Origin: Pseudofrankia sp. DC12
GTDB taxonomy: Bacteria > Actinomycetota > Actinomycetes > Frankiales > Frankiaceae
Reading direction: 5' to 3'
DNA length: 64,000 nt
Assembly (NCBI RefSeq): GCF_000966285.1
Contig: NZ_KQ031391.1
Coordinates: forward strand, 802,978 to 866,977
Shown: positions 42,776-51,213 of the stretch, piece by piece
Layout: each line of letters opens with the position of its first letter
Numbering within the stretch: the stretch's first letter is position 1
Notes under the pieces: model-generated
Told to the model about the DNA's origin: nothing
The model's input: the letters and a program-made list of their open reading frames with translations, nothing else
The model's database searches: none
Made by a program: the position numbers and the translations under genes

Positions 42776-42900
42776 AGTGGGTACAGGTTGCCGACGTGAC
42801 GGGGTCAGCGCATCCGGTGAACCCCTGATTTCGACCCTGAGGGCGGGGCTCGGGGCGACTCCCGATACCCGAGAACCGCCGGAGCCGGAATCATGGCTGT

Positions 42901-44076
42901 GTGACCCGGCCCCAGCCCACCACCCGCGTCCTCTACCGGCGTCCTGATGTGGGCCTGGCCGGCGGGGTCATCACCGGGATCGCGCTGCACACGGGCCTGC
43001 GGCGACGCACGGTCACTCTGCTTTTCCTCGTCCTGGTGATCAGCGGCGGGCTCGGCGTCGCGCTCTACGCGACGTACTGGATCGTGCTGCCCACGCCCGC
43101 CGGCGTCCGGCCCTCGCGGCTGCCGCGGCCGGTCGAGTTCGTGCTGCTCGGGGTGGTCGTCCTCGCGGCCTTCGCGGTGCTGGCGAGCCGGATCGCCGGC
43201 GGCTCCCTGTTCGTGCCCACCCTGCTCGCCTGCCTCGGCGGCGCGACGATCTGGCGCCAGGCGGCCAGCCCGGACCGCGAACGCTGGCTGCGGGCGTCGC
43301 GCAGCACGTTCGGCGCGCCGACCGCCGACCGGATGGGCCGGCTGCGCCTGCTCCTCGGGGCCGCCCTGGTAGTCGCCGGGGGTGTCCTCGTCCTGCATCG
43401 GGCGAACGTGAACACGCTGCGGGACGGGCTGTGGGCGACCGGGGTGACGGCGGTCGGCCTGGCCCTGCTCGGCGGGCCGTGGTGGATCCGGCTGACGTCC
43501 CAGCTCGGCGCCGAACGTGCCGAAAGGATCCGCGGCCAGGAGCGGGCCGACATCGCCGCCCACCTGCACGACTCCGTCCTGCAGACGCTCGCCCTCATCC
43601 AGCGCAACGCGGACTCGCCGCGCGAGGTGACCCGCCTCGCCCGCGGCCAGGAACGCGAGCTCCGCGGCCTGCTCTACGGGACCCGCGCGGCCGGCGGCCA
43701 GCTCGGCGCGGAGCTGCGCACGGCCGCCGCCGAGGTCGAGGACGCCTATGCGGTCAAGGTCGACGTCGTCGTGGTCGGTGACCTCGCCCTCGACGACGCG
43801 CTCGCGGCGGCCTGCGCCGCCGCCCGCGAGGCGATGGTCAACGCGGCCCGGCATTCCGGGGCCACCGACGTCTCGCTCTACGCCGAGGTCGAGGCCGACG
43901 CGGTCAGCGTGTTCGTCCGGGACCGTGGGGTCGGCTTCGAGCCGGACGCGGTCGCCGAGGACCGTCAGGGCGTGCGCGGCTCGATCATCGGCCGGGTCGA
44001 GCGCAACGGCGGGACGGTCTCGCTCCGCAGCAGCCCCGGCGGGGGAACAGAGGTGGCGATAAGGATGCGGCGATGA
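42901..44076 (+). CDS. Sensor histidine kinase with N-terminal PspC domain
   Basis: A 391-residue membrane kinase of the HisKA_3 group. VLYRRPDVGLAGGVITGIALHTGLRRRTVTLLF is the PspC domain. Three to four further membrane segments extend to about residue 200. RADIAAHLHDSVLQTLALIQ carries the phospho-accepting histidine near 222. The ATPase has EAMVNAARHSGATDVSLY (N box), DRGVGF (G1) and SSPGGGTEV (G2). The GTG start is 125 bases from the divergent PspC gene. The response regulator gene overlaps its last 4 bases. Confidence 0.93.
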   Translation: MTRPQPTTRVLYRRPDVGLAGGVITGIALHTGLRRRTVTLLFLVLVISGGLGVALYATYWIVLPTPAGVRPSRLPRPVEFVLLGVVVLAAFAVLASRIAGGSLFVPTLLACLGGATIWRQAASPDRERWLRASRSTFGAPTADRMGRLRLLLGAALVVAGGVLVLHRANVNTLRDGLWATGVTAVGLALLGGPWWIRLTSQLGAERAERIRGQERADIAAHLHDSVLQTLALIQRNADSPREVTRLARGQERELRGLLYGTRAAGGQLGAELRTAAAEVEDAYAVKVDVVVVGDLALDDALAAACAAAREAMVNAARHSGATDVSLYAEVEADAVSVFVRDRGVGFEPDAVAEDRQGVRGSIIGRVERNGGTVSLRSSPGGGTEVAIRMRR

Positions 44077-44720
44077 CGACGGTGTACCTGGTCGACGACC
44101 ACGCGATGTTCCGGGCCGGCGTCCGCGCCGAGCTCGGCGGCCGGGTCGAGGTAGTCGGTGAGGCGGCGACGCCCGCCGCCGCCGTCGCCGGCATCGTGGC
44201 GAGCCGGCCGCAGGTCGTCCTGCTCGACGTGCACATGCCGGACGGCGGCGGCCTCGCCGTGCTGCGACAGGTGGGCGAGCGCGTGCCGGACACCCGCTTC
44301 CTGGTGCTCTCCGTCTCGGACGCGGCCGAGGACGTCATCGCCCTGATCCGCGCGGGCGCCCGCGGCTACGTCACGAAGACGATCTCCGCGGACGAGCTCG
44401 CCGACGCCGTCGAACGGGTGGCGGGCGGGGACGTCGTGTTCAGCCCTCGCCTCGCCGGCTTCGTCCTGGACGCCTTCCGGGACGCGCCGAACGCCCCGCC
44501 CGCCGCGGCCGCCCCCGACGCGGACTTCGACCAGCTCACCCCGCGCGAGCGGGAGGTGCTGCGGCTGCTGGCCCGCGGCTACGCGTACAAGGAGATCGCC
44601 GCCGAGCTGTTCATCTCGGTCAAGACCGTCGAGACGCACGCGTCCAACGTCCTGCGCAAGCTGCGCCTGTCCAGCCGTCATCAGCTCACCCGCTGGGCCG
44701 CCGACCGCCGGATCACCTGA
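44073..44720 (+). CDS. NarL/LuxR-family response regulator
   Basis: A 215-residue regulator. The receiver domain (1-120) has DD at 8-9 and the phospho-acceptor Asp in LLDVHMPDGGG (about 51). Ser/Thr are in LSVSDA, and the lysine in VTKTI. The DNA-binding domain is LTPREREVLRLLARGYAYKEIAAELFISVKTVETH, from about 155. The ATG overlaps the kinase stop (ATGA), so the two are translated together. It probably controls the divergent PspC gene and envelope genes, but target sites were not identified. Confidence 0.94.
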   Translation: MTTVYLVDDHAMFRAGVRAELGGRVEVVGEAATPAAAVAGIVASRPQVVLLDVHMPDGGGLAVLRQVGERVPDTRFLVLSVSDAAEDVIALIRAGARGYVTKTISADELADAVERVAGGDVVFSPRLAGFVLDAFRDAPNAPPAAAAPDADFDQLTPREREVLRLLARGYAYKEIAAELFISVKTVETHASNVLRKLRLSSRHQLTRWAADRRIT

Positions 44721-44777
44721 CGCGATGACGCGCGCCGCCACGGGCAGCGCCCTGGCAGACCACCTCCGCCGACCACC

Positions 44778-44803
44778 CGAGGGGTGTGGCAGCACCCCCT
44801 TCT
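44778..44803. terminator. Possible hairpin after the two-component operon
   Basis: GGGGTG (44781-44786) pairs with CACCCC (44793-44798) across six bases; GAGG...CCTTC sequences flank it. It lies 60 bases after the response regulator stop. There is no clear U-tract. Confidence 0.35.
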
Positions 44804-45016
44804 GCCGGGTCAGGTGTGTCGGCTCCGTGGGCGCCGGCTCCGTGGGCGCCGGCATCGCGGCTGGCCTGGGTCCCCCTCGGGACCCTGCGCCATGCCGCCC
44901 CCACGCCGCGGTGGGCACTGGCGAGGTTCACCCGCTCACGGGCCACCCGATCGGCGCTTCCTGTCCGGTTTGATAGGCTTCTGACCGTTCCTTGGGGGGG
45001 CGACCAAGGAGTGGTC

Positions 45017-45760
45017 ATGCCTCTTGCCCGTAGGACCGTCACCGGCGCGCTGGCCGCGCTGGGCCTGGCCGCGATGCTGGCCTCCTGCAAGCCCGGTCTC
45101 GTCTCGTCACCCTCCGCCGGCGGCGAGCCCCCACAGCCAACCGTGTCGGCCGCCACCACCTTGCCGGCCGCCACCACCTTGCCGGCCGCCACCACCTTGC
45201 CGGCCGCCGCGACTCCGTCAGCACACGCTCCGTCGGCCGATCCGGACCCGGTCCCACCGTCGGCGCCGCCCACGACCGTGCCGGCCGCCGAGACACCGTC
45301 CACCCCGGCCCAGCCGCCCGCCCGCTCGACACCGCCCGCGACGACACGTCCGCCCGCCACGACGCCGCCGCCCGCCCTTTCGAAGACCGACGAGGTCGTC
45401 CGGCTGACCAACGCCGAACGGGGAAAGGCCGGCTGCGGCCCGCTCGCCGCCGACCCGCGCCTCGCCGCCTCGGCGCAGGCGCACACCGCGGACATGGCGC
45501 AGAACAACTACTTCAGCCACACCAGCCTCGACGGCCGGTCCATGGCTGACCGCATCCGCGCGACCGGGTTCCCGTTGACCGCCGTCGGGGAGAACATCGC
45601 CGCGGGTGCGGCGACGGCCGCCCAGACCATGGACATGTGGATGAACAGCCCGGGGCACCGCGCGAACATCCTCAACTGCTCCTACACCCGGATCGGCGTC
45701 GGTTACGCCGAGGGCGGTTCCTACCGCTACTACTGGACGCAGGACTTCGGCCGGCTCTGA
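45017..45760 (+). CDS. CAP-domain (SCP/PR-1-like) lipoprotein
   Basis: A 247-residue exported protein. VTGALAALGLAAMLASC is a signal peptide with lipobox LASC. Residues about 35-120 are Pro/Thr/Ala-rich with three ATTLPA repeats. The C-terminal CAP domain (about 123-247) begins VVRLTNAERGKAGCGPL. It has HTADMAQNNYFSHTSLDGRSMADRI, GENIAAG, MNSPGHRANILNCSYTRIGVGYA and YYWTQDFG; these His and Glu form the CAP cavity. AAGGAG precedes the ATG by 5 bases. The role, perhaps in the cell envelope, is unknown. Confidence 0.93.
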   Translation: MPLARRTVTGALAALGLAAMLASCKPGLVSSPSAGGEPPQPTVSAATTLPAATTLPAATTLPAAATPSAHAPSADPDPVPPSAPPTTVPAAETPSTPAQPPARSTPPATTRPPATTPPPALSKTDEVVRLTNAERGKAGCGPLAADPRLAASAQAHTADMAQNNYFSHTSLDGRSMADRIRATGFPLTAVGENIAAGAATAAQTMDMWMNSPGHRANILNCSYTRIGVGYAEGGSYRYYWTQDFGRL

Positions 45761-45769
45761 CCCGGACGA

Positions 45770-45936
45770 CCGGCGGGACCGGGCTCGAGGCGAGCGTTCC
45801 GGTGCGCCCCCCGGTGAACGGGAACAGGCCGTTGGGCTGCCACCACTGGCCGATCTGGGCGGTGAACGCCCCCGAAGGCCCGGGCCGCGGCGACCGGCAC
45901 CCGCAGCGCGACGAGAACGCGTAAGCCCTCCGTCAC
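45770..45936 (-). pseudogene. SRPBCC (AHSA1-like) gene, frameshifted and truncated
   Basis: A GTG that overlaps the ArsR stop (GTGA) opens VTEGLRVLVALRVPVAAARAFG, the usual N-terminus of AHSA1-like SRPBCC proteins. An extra G in the GGGGG run near 45868 breaks the frame. In the next frame the family sequence continues as FTAQIGQWWQPNGLFPFT and GGRTGTLA. It then loses similarity near 45785, against the CAP gene's 3' end. About 55 of an expected 150-plus codons remain. ArsR followed by an SRPBCC gene is a common pair. Confidence 0.7.
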
Positions 45937-46280
45937 CGTTCCAGGTGTCGCTCAAGATGCGCGGCGAAGGCCGCGAGCTGGCCCGCCCAGGCCTGCTCGG
46001 CGGTGTCGATCCAGCGGCGCAGCTCGGTCATCGGCACCGACCGCAGCGTGTAGATCCGGACCCGCGCGTCGAACTCGGGGTGTGTCTCGCTGACCAGGCC
46101 ACACTGGCGCAGCACCCGTAGATGCTTGCTCATCGTCGACGGCGTGGCGCCGAGGGCCGACGCGAGCTCGCCGGCGCGCCGCGGCCCCGCCGCGAGCAGC
46201 TCGACGGCCCGCCGCCGGACCGGGTCGGCCAGCGCGGACAGGGTCTCGTCGAGGCTCGCCTCGGGCGCGGGCTCGCTCAC
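45933..46280 (-). CDS. ArsR-family transcriptional regulator
   Basis: A 115-residue winged-helix regulator. ALADPVRRRAVELLAAGPRRAGELASALGATPSTMSKHLRVLRQCGLV is the DNA-binding region; RVRIYTLRSVPMTELRRWID follows as the wing/dimer helix. No metal-binding ELCVCDL box is present, so it is of the non-metal type often linked to SRPBCC genes. GTG overlaps the stop of the upstream VOC gene, and its own stop overlaps the start of the broken SRPBCC gene. Confidence 0.92.
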   Translation of the reverse strand: MSEPAPEASLDETLSALADPVRRRAVELLAAGPRRAGELASALGATPSTMSKHLRVLRQCGLVSETHPEFDARVRIYTLRSVPMTELRRWIDTAEQAWAGQLAAFAAHLERHLER

Positions 46281-46774
46281 TTCCAGTCGGTGGCCATGAT
46301 CGGCTGCCCGAGGGCGGCCTCGGCCTCGGCGCGGGAGACGTCGCAGACGTGGGCCGCGAACGACCAGCGGTGCCCCTGGAGATCGACGGCACGGTAGGTG
46401 CGGTCGCCATAGAACTGGTCCGTCGGCTCAGCCGCGATCTCCGCGCCGGCCGCGCGGGCCCGCTCGCAGTGCTCGTCGAGCCCGCCCGGCAGCTGCACGT
46501 GCACCACCTGGCTGTTCGACCCGCCGTTGCTGGCGGGGCAGCGGATCCAGTCGGCCCACTCGGCGCCAACCATGATCCGTCCAGCGCCGGCGCAGCTCAA
46601 CTCGTAGTGGCACATCTCGGGCGCTTCGGGCGGCCCGTCGATGGCCATCGTGATCTCGAAACCGAACACGCGCTCCAGCCAGGCGAGGGCCGCCTTCGGG
46701 TCCCGGTGGTGCACACTCGACGTGAACACCTGTTCGCCCACGGTGCCAATACTTTCCGATTCTGGAAACCACAT
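46277..46774 (-). CDS. VOC-family (glyoxalase/bleomycin-resistance-like) protein
   Basis: A 165-residue protein with the VOC/PhnB-like fold. VFTSSVHHRDPKAALAWLERVFGFEI is the first beta-alpha-beta unit, and VVHVQLPGGLDEHCERARAAGAEIAAEPTDQFYGDRTYRAVDLQGHRW the second, with the metal-site-like positions H and E/D. Enzymatic activity is not certain. The ATG at 46774 is the best start; ribosome site weak, and in-frame TTG 46816 or GTG 46741 are alternatives. It heads the VOC-ArsR-SRPBCC operon. Confidence 0.85.
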   Translation of the reverse strand: MWFPESESIGTVGEQVFTSSVHHRDPKAALAWLERVFGFEITMAIDGPPEAPEMCHYELSCAGAGRIMVGAEWADWIRCPASNGGSNSQVVHVQLPGGLDEHCERARAAGAEIAAEPTDQFYGDRTYRAVDLQGHRWSFAAHVCDVSRAEAEAALGQPIMATDWK

Positions 46775-46893
46775 CAAGGACCCGCCGGCAACGACGCGCG
46801 TCGGGTGGTCCGCCAAGGCGACGCCGCGGACGCCAGCTTGCTGGCACGGTCGAACGCGGCGGTCCTGTCAGCGCCGGTCCTGGCCCGCAGGCC

Positions 46894-47754
46894 TCACGGG
46901 GTGAAGATCTCCTCGATCGAGGTCAGCGCGCCTGACCCGACCTTGATGAAGGCCTTGAGCCGCCCGTCCGGCCCGAGCTGGGCCAGCTTTCCCGCCAGTG
47001 CGGACAACGTGGCCGGCACGTCTCCCCCGCTCGGGTCCTCCAGGCTGACCCCGGCGGCAGGGCCGTTCTCGTCCACGTACCGCAGGTTGGCCCGCGGCGC
47101 GACCGGGAGGGTACGCGACACGACGTTCTTGTCGCGGACGTAGTAGTCGTTGCACTGTTCCGCGGGCCATGGCCCCGGATTGCCGTCCTCGGTGCAGGCC
47201 TGCTGGGCCGCGGTGCCGGTGAACCATTCGACGACGTCGAAGGTGACGCTGCCGTTCGCCGGGTCGACGGCGGTGACGTAGGCGGCGTAGTCGCCACTCA
47301 ACGCGGTCGCGGTCGGGCCGTCCCCGTCGTCGGGCGGCGCGGTGGCGGCCGGGCTGGCTCCGCCGGCGGCCGGCACGGTGGCGGTGGGGCTGGCCGCGTC
47401 AGCCCCAGGCTCGGTGGGCACCGGACTGGCCCCGACAGCTGCCGGCGAGCTGGCAGCCTGGTCCGCCGGCGCCGCGGCCAGCGACACGGTCATCGCCCTG
47501 ATCCCGCTCAGCGGCAGGTCGACGCGGCCGCTCGACTGTCGCGCCGGGCTCGCGGCGGCCGCGCTCACCGTGTGGTCCGCCGCAGGCGCATCCTCAACCA
47601 CGGCGGCATTCCCCGCGGAAGTCACAGGTGCCCAGGTCAACGCGCAGCAGGCCACCGCCGCCACGAACGCGACCCGTACCAAAACGGCGACCACGGCGCC
47701 GCGACGACCGAGCCCAGCCCAGCCGGCCGGGCGCGCGATGTTTCGTCCTCGCAT
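46894..47754 (-). CDS. Secreted or membrane-anchored protein of unknown function
   Basis: A 286-residue protein with a basic N-terminus and one hydrophobic stretch (AVVAVLVRVAFVAAVACCAL), followed by an Ala/Pro/Ser/Thr-rich linker to about residue 150. The C-terminal domain (about 155-286) has YVTAVDPANGSVTFDVVEWF, QACTEDGN, QCNDYYVRDKNVVSRTLPV and ends SALTSIEEIFTP. Two cysteines could form a disulfide. Related stand-alone domains occur in actinobacterial secreted proteins, but no function is recognised. GGGAG precedes the ATG. Confidence 0.75.
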   Translation of the reverse strand: MRGRNIARPAGWAGLGRRGAVVAVLVRVAFVAAVACCALTWAPVTSAGNAAVVEDAPAADHTVSAAAASPARQSSGRVDLPLSGIRAMTVSLAAAPADQAASSPAAVGASPVPTEPGADAASPTATVPAAGGASPAATAPPDDGDGPTATALSGDYAAYVTAVDPANGSVTFDVVEWFTGTAAQQACTEDGNPGPWPAEQCNDYYVRDKNVVSRTLPVAPRANLRYVDENGPAAGVSLEDPSGGDVPATLSALAGKLAQLGPDGRLKAFIKVGSGALTSIEEIFTP

Positions 47755-48262
47755 CGCGTCTCCCAGGTACTACGTCAAGGTGACCGACCGGCGTCGATCA
47801 CAACCCAACCGTAGTCGCCCCATCCCGCACTGCCCAGGGAATAACGACTCCCGGAACTCCATACTCGCCAGCAATGGATCCGGGGGTACAGCCGGGTTGG
47901 GCCCCGCAGGGAAATGGGCTCGCCCGAAGGCGGGGACCGTCGGCTGGAGCCCACCACGGAAGGCGAATTCCTCCTCGCGGCGAGCCTCGCCAAGCTGGTG
48001 CGCCGAGCGGCCGTGGCGCCGTTGCCACCGGAGCGTTCTCCCAGGTTGGCGCCTTGTTCCGGGCTCATTGGTGCCAGGCCCGGGGACCTCGGACCCGGCG
48101 CCACTCGGTCGATAGATCACTGCTGGGACTACGTCCGCGTCTGCTCTTTCGTGCCGAGTACCTGGCCGCGCATCGCGACGCCGTGGACCGGCTGTTGGCC
48201 GAATCGCCGACCGCGCGACCGCGCGGCGACCACCCGTTTCCGGGCGAAAACTCGCATTCCGG
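47755..48262. other. Non-coding or decayed stretch of about 500 bp
   Basis: No intact gene is evident and third-position GC bias is weak in all frames. Short coding-like pieces occur, such as LLFRAEYLAAHRDAVDRLL on the plus strand near 48145-48200, but they could not be assigned to a family. The stretch lies beside a broken gene and an insertion sequence and is likely eroded. Confidence 0.4.
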
Positions 48263-48766
48263 TCAGAGTCGGCTGGCCACAGTGCGGGCCAGGTTCTCCA
48301 GGGGGCCGCGGTTCTCGGCCGGGTCGTTGCTACGGGTGAGGTCGATCGACACCCAGAAATCGTGCTTCTGCACGAAGACCGCGTAATCCTCGGCATAGGC
48401 CTCGTCACTGATGCCGGACAGCGGCCGCAGCACGTGGCCGACACCGCGCTCGGCGGCGAGGTAGCTCTCGGCCGTCCTGCCGGCGAAGACCTCGACCTGG
48501 GCGGTCGGCCCGCTGGGCGGCGCGGTGTAGGTGCACGTTTCTGGCTGCGTGACGTCACTGTTCAGTGAGGTGCCAGCGAGTTACTCGGCTTCCTGCCTGG
48601 TTACGAGCGCGCAGGGATCCGTGACAGCGCTGGTCGCCTTCCCGCCGGCTGCGGAGCCCTTCTGCCCGCTGGCAGCCGACGACGTGGCAGCCGACGGAGT
48701 CATAGTCAAAAGTATGACCAAAATCAGGGAGCCTGTCGACACGGGGCTGGCGTGCTTGCCGATCAA
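48263..48766 (-). pseudogene. Secreted DUF3558-like protein gene interrupted by an in-frame TAA
   Basis: The leftward frame begins TTG-MIGKHASPVSTGSLILVIL, a signal-peptide-like start, and continues through an Ala/Ser linker to SAVTDPCALVTRQEAE. A TAA at 48583-48581 interrupts it. Without any frame change the coding sequence continues LAGTSLNSDVTQPETCTYTA, FAGRTAESYLAAERGVG, ISDEAYAEDYAVFVQKHDFW and ends ENLARTVASRL TGA at 48263. The DPCALVT...E start, a Cys pair (DPC and ETC) and the late DEAY/VQK-like strand resemble DUF3558 lipoproteins. About 167 codons in all. The IS30 element begins only 28 bases upstream and may have removed the promoter. Confidence 0.75.
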
Positions 48767-48793
48767 CGACGATGCCGATCACGACTCGAACCT

Positions 48794-49879
48794 GGGCGGA
48801 ATCAAGCGGTCATGGCGACACATGACTTTCCAGCAGCTCGGTAAAGACCTCGAGCGGCGTCGCCCATTTGAGCGTCTGCCGTGGCCGCCCATTCAGCTGC
48901 GTGGCCACCATATCAAGTTCTTCCTGTGTGTGCAAGGACAGGTCTGTGCCCTTCGGGAAGTACTGGCGCAGCAACCCGTTGGTGTTCTCGTTCGAGCCGC
49001 GCTGCCACGGTGAGTGCGGGTCGCAGAAATACACGGGAATACCGGTGCGGACGGTGAAATCGGCGTGCCGGGCCATCTCCTTTCCCTGGTCCCAGGTCAC
49101 CGAGTTCCGCATGAACTCGGGCAGGGTCTCCATCTTCTTGCCCAGCAGGTAGGCGACCTTGTCGGCGTTACGGTCGTACGGTATTCGCACCAACATCACG
49201 AACCGGGTCGTGCGCTCGACCAGCGTGGCGATCTGCGACTTGTTGCCCTTCCCGATGATCAGGTCGCCCTCCCAGAAACCGGGGACGGCGCGGTCCTCGG
49301 CCTCCTTCGGCCGCTCGCTGATGTTGACCATGCCGACGATCCCGCCCCTGGTCAGGGTGCTGCGCGACCGGTTGACCCGCCTGGCCCGGCCCTTACGCAG
49401 CGCGATCTTCAGTTCCGTCCGCAGCTCGCCGCGCGCCTGGAGGTAGAGGCACTCGTAGATTGTTTCGTGGCTCACGCGCATGCTCTCGTCGTCGGGAAAG
49501 TCCGTGCGCAGTCTCTCGCTGATCTGCTTCGGCGACCACTTCTCGACCAGGCCGGTGTTCACCGCGTCGTGCAGCTCCTTCGACGCGACGAGTTTCCGTT
49601 CCTTCGGGCGGGCGCACATCAGATCACACCGTGCCTGCGCATCCACCGCCCGATACGCCGCGGCACCGCCGTTACGCTCGATCTCCCGGGAGATCCCCGA
49701 ATGATGACGACCGAGCACAGCGGCGATATACCGAGCCGAACGCTCCTGACTCAACTCCCGCGAGATGACCTCGCGGTCCTCCACCGTCAACCGCTCCCGT
49801 ACGCCCATCCACCATCCAGCCCCTCGACACCATCGCGATCATCCTATCGGGGCGTCGCTACGACCGTTTGATGCCGCCC
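48794..49879. mobile_element. IS30-family insertion sequence, apparently complete
   Basis: The element is about 1,086 bp. Terminal inverted repeats are at 48794-48821 and 49852-49879: GGGCGG-M-ATCAA-R-CGGTC-R-T-R-GCGAC on the left, with the matching reverse complement on the right (about five mismatches in 28). It contains one uninterrupted transposase gene. A target duplication could not be made out. It stands between a broken secreted-protein gene and a toxin-antitoxin pair. Confidence 0.85.
48810..49808 (-). CDS. IS30-family transposase
   Basis: A 332-residue DDE transposase. The N-terminal helix-turn-helix is RLTVEDREVISRELSQERSARYIAAVLGRHHSGISREIERNG. The catalytic core has GFWEGDLIIGKGNKS (first Asp), VTWDQGKEMARH (second Asp) and SNENTNGLLRQYFPKGTDLS (Glu). 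The reading frame is intact and ends inside the left terminal repeat. Confidence 0.96.
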   Translation of the reverse strand: MGVRERLTVEDREVISRELSQERSARYIAAVLGRHHSGISREIERNGGAAAYRAVDAQARCDLMCARPKERKLVASKELHDAVNTGLVEKWSPKQISERLRTDFPDDESMRVSHETIYECLYLQARGELRTELKIALRKGRARRVNRSRSTLTRGGIVGMVNISERPKEAEDRAVPGFWEGDLIIGKGNKSQIATLVERTTRFVMLVRIPYDRNADKVAYLLGKKMETLPEFMRNSVTWDQGKEMARHADFTVRTGIPVYFCDPHSPWQRGSNENTNGLLRQYFPKGTDLSLHTQEELDMVATQLNGRPRQTLKWATPLEVFTELLESHVSP

Positions 49880-49946
49880 TGCCACGAGACTTCCGAAACA
49901 TAGATCGCTCACGGGAGCGGCACGCCCACGTGCCGGAGAGACCGTC

Positions 49947-50261
49947 TCAGGCAATCTGGTGCAGTTCGTTCCCGTAGTCAAAGATGATCCGTAGTCGGGC
50001 TCCAAGTGCCCGTGCATACCGGCTTAGGGTGGCGACCTCGTTGGCATCAAGGTCACCGTTCTCGATCTGGCTGACCCGGCCTGGAGACACGCCCATGGAC
50101 TCGGCTACCTGGCGCTGTGTGAGACCGAGGCGAGTGCGCTCCTCAGCCAGGTGAAACGCACTGATCCAAGCCTCCGTACGTGCCCGCTCCGCAGCGAGTG
50201 CTTCATCGTCGCCATCGTGCAACTCGGCGCGAAGGTCGTCCCAGTCATAGAACTCAGTCAC
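49947..50261 (-). CDS. HTH (XRE/HigA-like) antitoxin
   Basis: A 104-residue protein with a Cro/C1-type helix-turn-helix: LAEERTRLGLTQRQVAESMGVSPGRVSQIENGDLDANEVATLSRYARAL. The N-terminal 40 residues (TEFYDWDDLRAELHDGDDEAL) are acidic and may wrap the toxin. The GTG follows GGAGGGGC and overlaps the toxin stop by 4 bases. The toxin-first order is that of higBA-type modules. It probably represses the pair's own promoter. Confidence 0.9.
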   Translation of the reverse strand: MTEFYDWDDLRAELHDGDDEALAAERARTEAWISAFHLAEERTRLGLTQRQVAESMGVSPGRVSQIENGDLDANEVATLSRYARALGARLRIIFDYGNELHQIA

Positions 50262-50653
50262 GAGCCGCCCCTCCGTTTCCTCTCGGCCGCCAGCCATCCG
50301 TCATACGCCGCCTCGGCAACCGGTATCGCATTCTCGTACCAGCCCGACCAGTCGCCGGCCTTGTTGCCTGCAACCAACAACACAGCCTGCGACCACGGGT
50401 CGAAGACAAACAGGATCCGGATCGCCACTGTGCGACCTGACCGCGGCCGTAGCTCCTTGAGATTTTTGATCTCCGAACCGGCCAACGTGTCGACGACCGG
50501 CCGGCCAAGCGCTGGGCCTGCATCGGCGAGCATGTCGATCGCCACGTTCACCGATCGGTAGGTGGCCGGATCAGCCTGCCGCAGCGCGCGCAGCCAGTTC
50601 CGCACCTCGCGGGTCGTCTTGACCGTCCACCGAGGGGACAAGCCTGCGGACAC
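50258..50653 (-). CDS. RelE/HigB-like toxin (phage-derived Gp49-like)
   Basis: A 131-residue basic protein of the RelE/ParE superfamily, expected to be an mRNA interferase. WTVKTTREVRNWLRALRQAD starts the fold. IKNLKELRPRSGRTVAIRILFVFDP and AVLLVAGNKAGDWSGWYENAIPVAEAAYDGWL are the Gp49-like core. The GTG at about 50653 lies six bases after TATAGT, so it may be leaderless; an upstream ATG near 50680 is the alternative. Further upstream extension would translate antisense of a tRNA fragment and is not credible. Confidence 0.88.
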   Translation of the reverse strand: MSAGLSPRWTVKTTREVRNWLRALRQADPATYRSVNVAIDMLADAGPALGRPVVDTLAGSEIKNLKELRPRSGRTVAIRILFVFDPWSQAVLLVAGNKAGDWSGWYENAIPVAEAAYDGWLAAERKRRGGS

Positions 50654-50813
50654 ACTCGCACTATAGCTCAGACTAAACATCACGTCGCCGCAGTGCTCCT
50701 TGCGCCGGGCCCCACGAGTGTCAAGGATGGGCGTCGTCGAGAGGTCGCGACAGCGGTGTGCTTGCATCCGGCAGCGACCCGCGGGCCAGAACACCCCTGC
50801 GGCGTAAGCGATT

Positions 50814-50858
50814 GTGGGCGTGGCGGGGATCGAACCTGCGACCACTCGCTTGTAAGGC
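50814..50858 (-). repeat. Copy of the 3' part of tRNA-Val (attachment-site-like)
   Basis: These 45 bases match 52583-52627, the anticodon-to-3'-end part of the tRNA-Val gene plus one flanking base, with one mismatch. The similarity ends abruptly within the anticodon arm. The same orientation and the position 1.77 kb downstream of the tRNA's 3' end fit the distal attachment site of an element integrated into the tRNA gene. Confidence 0.8.
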
Positions 50859-51213
50859 CGAAGCCTCCAAGCGCTGTCCTGACCAGCCTTCTCGCACCTC
50901 ATACGCGAGCGAAGACGCAACAGGCGAACTGCCTTCAATCACAGTAGCGGCGGCGGGTGCAAGCCGTCACACACCGCCGGCGCCCGTAAGCGCGCGTGTA
51001 CCGGACGAACGCGATCCCGCTCGCGAGCCGCCCGGTCGCTCCTGTTCGTGCATCGCTTCCCCTTTCAAGCGCCGATACTCCGAGTGATCAGGCGCATCCC
51101 GCGCTCACCCCGATCGGTGGCGGCTGGAGGCGACGACACGTCGGTCGCGACCACCACCGCGACGGCCCACCTCACCCCGCTCCACGCGGTCGATCTATGC
51201 CAAATTTCGCGGG

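Noticed and set aside
44721-45016. Cyclic-di-AMP riboswitch ahead of the CAP-domain lipoprotein
   Set aside because: Cell-wall-associated genes can carry such an RNA, but the conserved core sequences were not found, only simple GC hairpins.
48581-48583. Programmed readthrough or recoding of the TAA
   Set aside because: No recoding signal is visible and the gene lies next to an insertion sequence; simple decay is more likely.
50654-50938. N-terminal extension of the toxin gene
   Set aside because: The extra codons translate the antisense of a tRNA fragment (a classic artefact), and a promoter box lies inside them.
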